Assembly: GCA_005765155.1 (NCBI GenBank)
Contig: VCCP01000006.1
Coordinates: forward strand, 1,624,501-1,688,500
DNA: 64,000 nt
Direction: 5' to 3'
DNA from: Zelopaecilomyces penicillatus
Lineage: Eukaryota > Ascomycota > Sordariomycetes > Hypocreales > Pseudodiploosporaceae
How positions within the stretch are numbered: the first letter of the stretch is position 1; every line of letters begins with the position of its first letter. Shown piece by piece: positions 33,755 through 44,104 of the stretch. The translations under genes were made by a program, and so were the position numbers. The notes beneath the pieces were generated by a model. The model was given only the letters and a program-made list of their open reading frames with translations, did not search any database and had not been told where the DNA came from.

Positions 33755-36742
33755 ATGGCGAACCATCTCCCTTCTCCTACCATGATGCAGATGCAGCAAC
33801 AACAGCATCAGCCTCCGGTGGCGCCACCTCAGAATGTGCAACCCGGCCATTTCAATCCTTCGCAACAGATCGCAGCCATGAACGAAGCCGTCTGGTTGCA
33901 AATTGGTATATTACTCCATCTACTTCCTTCACCGCGCCGAATAGATTGCTCACCCCAGCCACAGGAAGCTTCTCTGAACTATTGCGCGTCCCCGACGAGG
34001 CAATGCATGCCTATGAGAGAGCTCTTCAGGCGAATCCCAACTCTACACCGGCGATGAACGCTATTGGAATGTTGTTGAAAGGCCGGGAGGCATTTGACAA
34101 AGCGCTTGAGTTTTTCCGCGCCATTGTTCAACTTGACCAGAACAACGGAGAGGCATGGGGAAATCTAGGTAAGTAATCGTCGCCAGCGGTATTGTTTTTT
34201 TTTGGAAATGGAAAGCTCATGATGTGTGATTAGGCCACTGCTATTTGATGACCGAAAACTTGCAAAAGGCCTATGATGCATATCAACAAGCTTTAGTAAA
34301 TTTGAGGGACCCCAAGGTACGTCCTCTCTCAGACGCCACTCTGCCTTGTAGAGGACGTGCTAATAGCATACAGGACCCCATGCTTTGGTATGGCATTGGT
34401 ATTCTATATGATCGGTATGGAAGCTATGACTATGCCGAAGAGGCGTTCTCCCAGGTCATGCAAATTCAGCCCGATTTCGAAAAGGCAAACGAGATATATT
34501 TCCGACTTGGTATAATTTACAAGCAGCAGTCAAAATTTGGTCAGAGTCTTGAGGTTTGTCGACTCCATGCCTCTCAATCTCATTCGGCACCTACTCACAT
34601 GCTTCCAGTGCTTCAAATATATTGTCAACTCCCCCCCGGGACCCCTAACACAGGAGGACATTTGGTTCCAAATTGGTCATGTTCACGAGCAACAAAAAGA
34701 CGTAAGCTCAATTCTGCATATTGACAACCCACCCTCTTGCTAACCTTGACCTAGTTTGATAGCGCCAAGGCCGCGTATCAGCGCGTGTTGGATCATTCAC
34801 CCAACCACGCCAAGGTTCTTCAGCAACTCGGGTGGTTGCATCATCAACAGAGTAACGCGTATGAAACCCAAGACCGAGCTATACAATATCTCGAAAAGTC
34901 TGTCTCAGCCGGTATGCCTGCCCCACCTTCACCACCATGCTACTACCCGCTAACTTGCTTTTAGATAATTCCGATGCTCAGAGCTGGTACCTCTTGGGAC
35001 GCTGTTACATGTCACAACAAAAGTACCCCAAGGCATATGAGGCCTACCAGCAGGCTGTCTACCGGGACGGAAAGAACCCAACTTTCTGGTGCTCCATCGG
35101 TGTTCTCTACTACCAAATCAACCAGTACCGGGATGCTTTGGATGCGTACTCTCGAGCTATTCGTTTGAATCCCTACATTTCTGAGGTTTGGTACGACCTT
35201 GGCACTTTGGTATGTGTTTTCGCCCTTACATGCTATGCTATTCCCACGCTTACTCTGTCATAGTATGAATCATGCAATAATCAAATTGCCGATGCTTTGG
35301 ATGCCTACCAAAGAGCGGCAGAACTTGATCCAGGTAACCCTCACATCAAGGCGCGTCTCCAGCTTCTCCGCTCCGGTGGTAGCAATGGCGGCCCACCCCC
35401 AGCCGCGCCTCAGCCAGCAGATGTACATCCTCAAGCGTATCAAGCTGCGGGACCAGTTGGCCCTCAATGGGGAGGCTCTACACAACAACCGCCGTCTGGA
35501 GGACCCCCTCCTGCTCCCCAAGGTGCCGGAGAGAATTGGGCTGGCAGACTCTCTAACGTTAATCCTCCGCCTCAACCTCCCAATCCATATGAAGGACGAG
35601 AGCCTTTCCGAGGCGGCCCTGCTCCCCCTCTTCAGCGCCAGCCTAGCCCTCAGCAAGAACAGCAAATGCGTCAACCATACTCAGAGCCAAACAGGCCTGG
35701 TCCCTCGCGCCGTGGCCCATCACCACCACCCCCCACAAGCCACCAGTACGCGCAGCCACCACCGCCTCCTCCTCAGTCTCAAGCGCCGCCCCCGGCGCCA
35801 GCGGATCGGCGAGTTGTTAACCCCAACTGGGGCGGCTCAACCCCATCGGCATCGGCGCCGCCCTCGAGCAATGCGAACGGGATCAACCCTCCTCCTAATG
35901 GCATGGCCCCATTCCGTCCCAACAACAGCCCTCGTACTGATGGACGTCCTATTCACGACAATCGCATGCCTTCCCCCAAGTCCGCCTATCCCCAGCACCA
36001 GGCACCACCTCCCCATTACTCCCATCATCCCGATCATTCTTCACAAGGGGGCCCTGAGAATGGACCACCGCCGCCTCCTCCTTCTATGCCTGAGACATCT
36101 GCTCAACGCATGGTGGATGATAGACCTTCATCGGTCGGTCCTAAGAGGATGCGTGAATGGGAAGATGAATCTGTTGCCAAGAAGCAGGCAAATGAGGAAA
36201 ATCGTGCCCGTCTAGATGATTTGAGGCATCGTAGACCCTCTACCCCTCCTCGTGATGTTTATCGTCGCAACTCTTCTGAGGCTAGACGTCCTGATGACCA
36301 ACGCCGAGTTGAGGAGTCAAGAAGACCTGATGAGCCTCGCCACAAGACTGAGAGCTATCATCCTTCTGAAGCAGCACACCACCCCCAAAACCATTCTGTT
36401 GCACCAAGCCACCTCCCACCAATGCAGCAGGGTCCCAACCCCCTACCCGGCCCTCCTCATGACAAGCCCCAACCCGCGGTTACACCCAAGGAGGAGCGTC
36501 CCCAGACTGAGCCAGCCCCCTCTGCACGTCCAACTCCTGCGGCGCCCTCAGAGCCCGAGAGAGCCGCCAGGAAAATGGATGTTGACGAAGACTATGATGA
36601 TAGCGCAGAGGAGGAAAAGAAAGGACCGGCCGGCCTAGCCAATGGATCAGGGCCCACGTCAGCAGCAAAAGACTTGAAGCCATCAACACCCGCAACTGCT
36701 AGTGTTAATGGTGCATCAGGCCCTCTTCCAAAGACTGAGTAA
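33755..36742 (+). CDS. SSN6: Ssn6/Cyc8-type TPR general transcriptional corepressor, 863 aa
   Basis: Partner of Tup1 in the Tup1-Ssn6 corepressor, which is recruited by DNA-binding repressors to silence promoters. Eight exons: 33755-33905, 33965-34168, 34234-34316, 34374-34553, 34609-34701, 34755-34911, 34965-35209, 35264-36742. All junctions keep frame (for example VWLQI-GSFSELL, EAWGNLG-HCYLMTENL, YLEKSVSA-DNSDAQSW, LGTL-YESCNNQ). The start has a short Q-rich leader (MQMQQQQHQ). Residues about 45-405 are tandem TPRs with clear W/LG/Y/A/P positions, such as AWGNLG, WFQIGHVHEQQKD, SWYLLGRCYMSQQKYPKAYEAY and VWYDLG. The remaining 460 residues, nearly all in the last exon, are proline/glutamine-rich and disordered, ending in an acidic and alanine/threonine-rich segment. 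Seven short introns split the TPR region; the disordered tail is one exon. Confidence 0.96.
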
Positions 36743-37340
36743 AACGCATATGGTGGGAAAATTTATGATCTCGGAAGTTTTACGTGCAAATCGTTAATGT
36801 TTTCTCTCCAATGTATACCAAGCTGTTTACTACCCTCTTTGTTTCCTTTGTCATGGGACGTTTTCGATGGATGACAAGGGCGGTGATGGGTTCTTTGGGT
36901 TTTGGCTAAGCACAGTGTCTGTCGCCCGTGAATGGTCTTCCACATTTCTATAGGTAGTCTCAAAAATCAAGGATTTTAGTTTCGCTAAGTCTGATTATAC
37001 AAATAATTATAGCCTATAACTTATAACAACCACCATCAACCTGATCTTATGTGAAATCATCACACATTTTGCCCCTTCAACTATCAAAATGTGGATACCT
37101 GAGGCAATTATTTCTGTTTACCAACATTGGCAGTCCCCCCTGGGAGGGCAAGACCAGAAGGAGTCTAGCCTGAAAGTCTGAACTGTGCACGGGCCAACAC
37201 GCACTCACCACCCACAGGATCTCGCTTAAAATTTCGCCCACAAACTATTTCACAAAAGCCCTCCCTCCCTCTACTTTTCTACTTCCACGCAGGCTTCGTC
37301 AATCTCACCACTAACCCTCATCACCAAGCAGCACGCCAAA
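36743..37340. other. Intergenic, SSN6 terminator side and RPL3 promoter
   Basis: The first part is A/T-rich SSN6 3' UTR. From about 37200 the sequence turns pyrimidine-rich (CCTCCCTCCCTCTAC), as in strong ribosomal-protein promoters. Confidence 0.6.
37311..37318 (+). promoter_or_regulatory. CTAACCCT element upstream of RPL3
   Basis: CTAACCCT (reverse AGGGTTAG) lies 23 bp before the RPL3 ATG, after a pyrimidine-rich tract. TTAGGG-type sites bound by Tbf1-like factors are known at many fungal ribosomal-protein genes; the match is short, and the position inside the leader makes function uncertain. Confidence 0.25.
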
Positions 37341-38784
37341 ATGAGTGTATGTGCTAACATCATCGAACTATCATGGCTTATACTAACCTTATGGACAGCA
37401 CCGCAAGTTCGAGGCTCCCCGTCACGGCTCCCTGGCATACTTGCCACGGAAGCGCGCTGCCCGCCACCGTGGAAAGGTCAAGTCGTAAGTTTTTAGTCTT
37501 CCATATTGCACCTGACTTTTTTTTTATGGCATGGAAAAAATTATCACCAAAGGACTATGCAAATGGCTAACCAATTGGCGCAAACAGCTTCCCCAAGGAT
37601 GACCCCAAGAAGCCCGTCCACCTGACCGCCGCCATGGGCTACAAGGCCGGTATGACCACGATCGTTCGTGACCTCGACCGACCTGGCGCGAAGGCAAACA
37701 AGAAGGAAGTTGTTGAGGCTGTCACAATCGTTGATACCCCACCAGTACGAACAATGCAGCCCGCTTGGCTATGTGCCTATGGCTAACATCTTTTAGATGA
37801 TCGTTGTTGGTCTTGTGGGCTATATCGAGACTCCCCGTGGTCTCCGCTCTCTCACCACAGTCTGGGCCGAGCATCTCAGCGACGAGATCAAGCGACGATT
37901 CTACAAGAACTGGTACAAGAGCAAGAAGAAGGCTTTCACCAAATACGCCAAGAAGCACTCTGACAACAGCGGCTCCTCCATCACCCGTGAACTCGAGCGC
38001 ATCAAGAAGTACTGCACTGTTGTCCGTGTCCTCGCCCACACTCAGATCCGCAAGACCCCCCTCAAGCAGAAGAAGGCCCACTTGATGGAGATCCAGGTCA
38101 ACGGTGGCTCCGTTGCCGACAAGGTCCAGTACGGCCAGGACCTCTTCGAGAAGCCTGTCTCCGTCGACAGCATCTTCGAGCAGGATGAGATGATTGATGT
38201 CATCGCCGTTACCAAGGGTCACGGATATAACGGTGTTACCGCCCGTTGGGGAACCAAGAAGCTTCCTCGTAAGACCCACAAGGGTCTGCGAAAGGTTGCT
38301 TGTATCGGTGCCTGGCATCCTTCCCACGTCCAGTGGACTGTTGCCCGTGCTGGTCAGATGGGTTACCATCATCGTACCTCCGTCAACCACAAGATCTACA
38401 GAATCGGCAAGGCCGGTACTGATGACAACGCCTCTACTGAGCTTGACGTCACCAAGAAGACCATCACTCCGTATGTTTATACCTTAACTTCTCCGAGAGA
38501 AATATTTATTTGCTAACGTGCTCGCTTTTAGTCTGGGTGGCTTCGTCCGCTACGGTGAGATTAACAATGACTTCGTCATGGTTAAGGGTTCCATCCCTGG
38601 TGTTAAGAAGCGTGTCATGACTCTCCGCAAGTCCATGTTCACCCACACCTCAAGGAGAGCCCTGGAGAAGATCAGCCTCAAGTGGATCGATACCTCGTCC
38701 GAATTTGGACACGGTGCTTTCCAGACCCCTGCAGAGAAGAAGCAGTACCAGGGTACCCTCAAGAAGGATCTGTCTTCCGCGTAA
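37341..38784 (+). CDS. RPL3: 60S ribosomal protein L3 (uL3), 391 aa
   Basis: Core large-subunit protein near the peptidyl-transferase centre. Five exons: 37341-37346 (6 nt, encoding M-S), 37399-37484, 37588-37744, 37797-38470, 38532-38784. Frame-consistent joins give MS-HRKFEAPRHGSLAYLPRKRA, KVKS-FPKDDPKKPVHLTAAMGYK, VDTPP-MIVVGLVGYIETPRGLRSL and KTITP-LGGFVRYGEINNDF. The conserved central-loop region HGYNGVTARWGTKKLPRKTH and KVACIGAWHPSHVQWTVARA are intact, as is the C-terminal FQTPAEKKQYQGTLKK. Length is normal. The 6-nt first coding exon, with the first intron right after the start codon, is a typical arrangement in fungal ribosomal-protein genes. Codon use is strongly C-ending (AAG, CGT/CGC, GTC), fitting high expression. 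Confidence 0.98.
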
Positions 38785-39296
38785 ATGGCGGCAGCTTTTT
38801 TCCTTTTCTGTTCTTGGCCATGTCATTGGTGTCGAGGGTTGGTTCTGCAAAGCTTTTGTGCTGGGTCAGGTTTCATAATGGGATGAACACAAAATCCAGC
38901 TAGAGATGAATGAAAATTGAAACGAGATTCCCAATTATGATCAAACTTATGCAGATTCCCTTGCAAGTATGTGTATATATTAGATGATTGTATGCAAAAC
39001 ACCTGGCCATGACTATGTTGCACCCCTTCTCGCCTTAAAATTATCAACCAGACAGACTCTGCTCTATATTGGTGAGAAAAGAATATGACCTATGTCGAGT
39101 GTTTGTGTGTTTTCTCATTGAACAGAACCCTTGACAGAAGGTTGTTGAGTGACTGTTTGGGTGAGTTGTGCTTGGTACTGTGCCAATGATACTAGTTGGG
39201 CCCAGCTTGACGTCACCCCGCTTTCATGAATGAGCATACAACGACATCACCGATTTCCAAGCTTGCAAGGTAGCCAGCTAACTTTCAACCTTCTCC
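38785..39296. other. Intergenic, RPL3 3' UTR and upstream of the NuiA-like gene
   Basis: T-rich 3' sequence, then normal composition with a TGACGTCA-like palindrome (TTGACGTCACC near 39208-39218), a possible bZIP/CRE-type site for the downstream gene. Nothing else is seen. Confidence 0.5.
39208..39218 (+). promoter_or_regulatory. CRE-like palindrome TGACGTCA
   Basis: TTGACGTCACC contains the 8-bp palindrome TGACGTCA, the classical bZIP (ATF/CREB, and in fungi Atf1-type) binding site. It lies about 80 bp upstream of the first ATG of the NuiA-like gene. A stress-responsive role is inference. Confidence 0.4.
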
Positions 39297-40171
39297 ATGA
39301 CACTGCTGAACAAAATTTTGGAAAAGGCCCCAACACCTAACTCATCATTTCTCATTATCAGATCGTTCAACGCACTCCCCCCTGTTTCTCTTATCTGCCG
39401 GCAAGGACCCCAACCACAACGACCTGTGGATTTGCGAACAGTAGCCCGCTACCTAGGCAGACCACCTGCCCCGCTTAACATCACCCAGCAGCGAAACCTG
39501 TCAGGAACTCGAACTGTAGCCATGGCAAGCGACGAAGACTACATGTCGTTTCTTGACAAGGCCAACCGTGATTTGGATGAGGCGAATGCAGCAGCAGCTC
39601 AAAGCACTGCACCGGCAACGTTCAAGGCTCTAGACGCGGGGGTTGAGGTACCAAAGTCGATCAGAGATGTTTGTCAGGAAGCCATCTATGTGAGCGATGC
39701 AGACGAGCCCTTCGAGGAGGTATCACTGAAGTGGACTGGAGAAGGAGGATTGCCAAGTGAAGGTATGTGTTGTCTCTATGGTTCAGCTTCGTATAGTGTG
39801 AAATCGCAGGGCCTAATAGCTTTACTGCTGCCCCGCACGTTATCCCTGATGATTTTAAAACCATTTCTACCTTGCTATTTCAACCAATACCTGGATTGTG
39901 GGCTAACATAATTGGCACAGTCGAATTCGCAAAATTGATTCATCACTGGGACGCTGACAACGCGGAGGTGAGCATAATGGATCCTGTTGACTGGGACTCA
40001 CGAGGACAATACAACAATGTCGTCGAAGCAGTGCGGCAGGCGAGCCGTGGCAATGATGTGAGAGTATATCGTGTGGTAAGGGACACGACAAGGGTGGAAT
40101 ACTGGTTGATCACGAGGGATGATGAGAGCGACAGAATTGTCGGAGTCAAGGCTCTTGGCGTGGAATCATAG
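39297..40171 (+). CDS. NuiA-like (nuclease A inhibitor fold) protein with possible mitochondrial leader, 238 aa
   Basis: Two exons: 39297-39762 and 39921-40171 (GTATGT ... GGCACAG), joining GGLPSE-VEFAKLIHHWDADN. The C-terminal domain (about residues 105-238) resembles the bacterial nuclease A inhibitor family by its order of elements: a helix-rich start (IRDVCQEAIYVSDADEPFEE), W-T-G-E-G, and a closing beta segment VRVYRVVRDTTRVEYWLITR ending IVGVKALGVES. This match is from memory and moderate. An alternative ATG at 39522 (MASDEDYMSFLDKAN, residue 76) would give a 163-aa cytosolic form. The upstream 75 residues are rich in R, L, S and P and nearly free of acidic residues, as in mitochondrial targeting peptides. 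Leaky choice between the two starts could give two locations. Function in fungi is not established. Confidence 0.8.
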
Positions 40172-42064
40172 TTATATCATTTAAAACACATCACTCGGGC
40201 CGGAAAAGAACTCGCCATTGGTGGATGCAATCTTTGGAAGGAGATATACGCGAAGTGTGGCTTTCTTGGTCTGTGGATCCCCTTATGCTTCTCATACCGT
40301 CTTCACGCTAGTCAAATAATATCCCATGTTCATTGCTTTGGGGCCCTTTGTGTTATCCAAATTTTAGTATGCGGTAGCGGGAATAGTTGTTAGCCGTGGC
40401 GTGGGGGTATGGCGTGACGAAGATGTCATGGGGATACAACAAGCACGATTATTGCAATACAAGGACTCATCTACTTATATAAGCTCCCCACGCAGAGCGA
40501 TGGCTTGTCAGGTCGCTCGCCTTTGCGTACCTAAATAGTTCCGAAAACAGTCTACTGTATGTTACAGCTTACAAGCAGGAATGCATAATACAGCTGGACT
40601 TGGGCTAGCTTCGAGAAGACTTCGATACATATAAGCAAGCAAATTTGCCGCGGTGATGAGTCGCCCTCCATGTAACGTTATGGCATACCGCTAATGGAAG
40701 AACAGGTCTTCTAAAGTAGACTGAGAAAGAGCTGGCTTGCTACGTATTCACAACAAAACAATCATATGGCGAATGTTTTGATTGTTCCATTGTATTTGGG
40801 GCGGTTTATCTCTGCCGGCGTCTATTCGCGCCTCCTCTAGTGCACAATAGGATCCGCTACGCCAGGGCTTTTACCTGGGATGCAGAACCCACAAGCTTTT
40901 CTTTTTCTTCAGCTGTCCGGGCCGGGAGGGACAAAAACTTCATAAAGCTCCATACACCGTAACTCCAACAAATCTAATTTCCACCATCTGACTCGCAGCG
41001 CAGAATCGAGAGAAGCAGGCGGGAAAATGGGGAACTGTGCACACGGCTTCCGCCAACTGGTCTTGTCCTAATTGATCCTTCGCTAAACCCCTTCAAAGCT
41101 AGCTAGGTAGCCTGGAAGGATTCGACGCAGGTATCCGCCAGTTAGACGCGCTTCTGGTTTGAAAACACGCGGCTTTGTTTGTAGACAGAGCACACTAAAT
41201 GTCGACAGTTGAGAGATTGATGGGGGGAGGAAACAATGGAGATATGATAAGTGGCGCCTTGGGCGCACGACGGAGGTGACGGGCCAATGCGACGTGCATC
41301 CAGGCTGCAGATAGACGCCAGCGCCAGTGGAACAGCCGACCTAGGCGGTACCGTGATTGGTAGGCAGCCCCATATCCGCGCCGTCTGGCTGGGGTCCGGC
41401 GCTTACACGCACTCAAGGGGGGCAGCTAGGAAGAACTGGGCTCTCCATTCAGTGCCTTCACCACCATCCACCGTCTCCTTGGGCTCACAACTCCTTGTCT
41501 CAATGGATGGATATCTGCTGGTGCCAGGGTGATGCCTTCCCCGCTCCCATGAGGATACATGCCCACCGCCGAGCTCGCTACTCTGTGATGCGCCATTTTC
41601 CCACGCGATTTCCGCGTCTAAAGGCTTGCCGAGACTATCACCATGTCGCATGACTAGTGGGATGAATTGTGTCTGTTTGTGTTGGAAAGATGCGGTGGGC
41701 ACAAGCGAGCCGAGACATGGGCGCGGCTGCGTTGTATATAGCCGCCAACAAGCCCACTTACTTGTTGTTGGGCCTGCGAGTTTCTTGAGAAATGCGACAA
41801 CCTCAGTCGATACCTGCTGTTTCATGATTTAATACCTTGGGACTGGTTCCGTGCTCTCGGGACACTGTGTTGCCACCTAGGGTCGATAGTGTTGTTGATG
41901 CAAGCATCCCAGCCGGAAACGCTCATCTCAACTTTCTCTCGAGAGCATCTTTGGCGCCAGCAGTCTTCGACATTCTGCACACCTAGTCCTGCCCCTCACT
42001 TCAGTCCTCCCCTTCCTCCTCCCCCTTCTCCGTCTCCTCCTTCAGCACATACGTTGTTATCTTC
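40172..42064. other. Intergenic, 1.9 kb
   Basis: No supported gene. It contains one CTAGCTAGGTAGCC motif near 41100. The last 60 bp before 42065 are C/T-rich (CCTTCCTCCTCCCCCTTCTC), likely the transcription-start region of the downstream gene. Confidence 0.5.
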
Positions 42065-43471
42065 ATGGCGTCTCAGCCAACATCACAGAGCGCCGCCAGG
42101 CGGCCTCGACTGTCGCTCCAAATCAAAACAACGTCGTTGGGCTCTTCATCCTCAAAATCACAGCCGAGAAGCTTTCCTGTCAATCCTAGTGATCCCACAG
42201 CATTCAACACACTCTCCAATGCCTATGTCACGGCAATTGAGAGGTCGACGCCCATCCAGGCAGAGCCCATCACTGCCATCAACACACTTCAGAACTTCAG
42301 CCTAGCATCGCCCATTGAGCAGAGGGACCTAAAGTTGAGAGTAACGACACCTTATGTTGCAACCTATCCTGAGACGCCGGTTACGGCACACGCATCCTCT
42401 CCACCTCAAAAACTGGAGATTGACTATCGCCATACCATGACGGCGACACCTCCTCTCTCAGCTGGACCGGTTGAATCTAACGGTCAAGGCATCTTCACAT
42501 TCTCACCACCCCAAACTTTGGCCAGGTTGGGTGCACCGTCATCTCTGGCTTCTCCGGTAGAGGGCCGTTCCTCTCGACAGCGGCCGAGCATAGCAGGGTT
42601 TAATCCTGTCATGCAGGCGCCCTACACACATTCTCGGGCTCTGCATAGCATTCTTCGCAACTCTCCTCTTCCACCACGGACAGCCATACCACCGTCTCCG
42701 CGGCGACAATCTCGGCGACTGCTTGAAAAGGCTGCCAAGAAGGTCGAGTATAACAGTCCTTTGACCCAAGATATCACCACAAACAAGTACATCAGATCAC
42801 ATATAGACCTTCTCGTTGAGGAGGCTTCCCCATCACCCAGTTCCCCGGCACAAAAGTCCAGAGAGCAAGAAACAGTGCTTGACTTGGCTCTGGCTTTCAC
42901 TGCCAACGAGATCCAAGATGGCGGCCAGACACCCGGCCCGTTTGAAGACATGAGGCGCCGAATGGCAGGGTTGGTGGCTAGCTCTCCCTTGTCACCAGCA
43001 GAATCGGGCGGAATTCGCAAGCGGAAGAAGAAGGATAGAGAAAAGAAGCGCCAGTGGGTCTGGACCATTGGCAAGGGTGAAGAGGATGAAGATGCCGATG
43101 TTGGAAGGGCAGAGATAGATGTGAAGGCCCATGCAGCCCTTGCTATGGCCAAAGCTGCCGGGGATGTGACCATGTCTGTCGATACCATTCCTCACATTCT
43201 GCTACCAGAGACACCTACACCGAGCATTGAGAGCTCGGAATCTGGCACTGACGCAGTGGATGGTGATGTGGAGATGTCTGACACTAGCAGCGTGGTATCT
43301 GAAGATTACTCCCGCTTGGCCCCCACCGACATGGAGTTGGATATGAAGACGCCTACTGGGCCTAGGCCGTCATTAGTAGATGGCATTGGAGTGCGTCTGC
43401 AGAAGCGAGATACACCGATCCCCGAGCTGGAAGGAGCACGCGATACCCCCGTACCACCTGAATTGCGGTGA
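42065..43471 (+). CDS. Disordered S/T-P-rich nuclear-type protein, 468 aa, unknown function
   Basis: A single-exon ORF with a good start (CTTCATGGCG) and a pyrimidine-rich leader. The N-terminus RRPRLSLQIKTTSLGSSSSK leads into PSDPTAFNTLSNAYVTAIER, a block I think recurs in other Pezizomycotina proteins. Much of the rest is predicted disordered and carries many SP/TP sites (TPPLSAGP, TFSPPQT, SPVEGRS, LPETPTPS, RDTPIPE, RDTPVPPE), as in cyclin-dependent or MAP kinase substrates. A strong basic cluster RKRKKKDREKKRQWVW near residues 319-334 looks like a nuclear localisation signal. It is followed by acidic EEDEDADVG and a helix KAHAALAMAKAAG. SRALHSILRNSPLPPRTAIP may be a short linear motif. 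No enzyme domain is present. I do not recognise a named gene. Confidence 0.82.
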   Translation: MASQPTSQSAARRPRLSLQIKTTSLGSSSSKSQPRSFPVNPSDPTAFNTLSNAYVTAIERSTPIQAEPITAINTLQNFSLASPIEQRDLKLRVTTPYVATYPETPVTAHASSPPQKLEIDYRHTMTATPPLSAGPVESNGQGIFTFSPPQTLARLGAPSSLASPVEGRSSRQRPSIAGFNPVMQAPYTHSRALHSILRNSPLPPRTAIPPSPRRQSRRLLEKAAKKVEYNSPLTQDITTNKYIRSHIDLLVEEASPSPSSPAQKSREQETVLDLALAFTANEIQDGGQTPGPFEDMRRRMAGLVASSPLSPAESGGIRKRKKKDREKKRQWVWTIGKGEEDEDADVGRAEIDVKAHAALAMAKAAGDVTMSVDTIPHILLPETPTPSIESSESGTDAVDGDVEMSDTSSVVSEDYSRLAPTDMELDMKTPTGPRPSLVDGIGVRLQKRDTPIPELEGARDTPVPPELR

Positions 43472-44104
43472 TACATATATCAAAGGCGAGCACGGGGGAG
43501 TAGGAGAATTATTACATGACAATGAGAAAGTGCAAAGTTAACATGCACATCCCTTCCCTCTTTTTCTTTTCTAGTTCCTTTGCACCTAGCCAAGAGGGTG
43601 AAACGAAAGAGGCAGAGAGAAAAAGGCTACACAGCCAAGATCGTTTATTATATCTTTTCTTCCCTTTTCTCTCCCCTTTTTTTTCTTTTAGCATTATGAG
43701 CGACGGTTATTCCCTACCATTTGACGAGAAATGAATTTTGATGATGCATTCATTGGTGATTATTAGGGACAAGGAAGGCGCACGTGTGGGAGCGGTGAAG
43801 TTCAAAAAGAAGATGGACTTTGGTATACTACCTACTGCCTGGCAATGAGATTGAATCTAGGTACTTTAAGAAGGCCAATACACCTACTACCTTACCTAAG
43901 TACCTATCATAAGACCCGAAAACACTGTTCACTGGCTGCCATAAAAAGTATAATAATCATTGGTGGTTTCAGAAAGCCTGTGCTCACGTATCAATGTTCG
44001 CCATGGGTTCCGTTGCCCTCCCATCCACTATTTAATGTATATGAAGTCCTCCTTTAATTTTCCCGTCTTCCCAATCATAAGTCATTTCTTTCTACAAAGC
44101 TCCA
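43472..44104. other. Convergent 3' intergenic region
   Basis: T-rich UTR sequence between the S/T-P-rich gene and the anthranilate synthase gene, with CTAGGTACTTT and TACCTAAGTACCTA motifs at 43857-43906. No gene seen. Confidence 0.6.
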
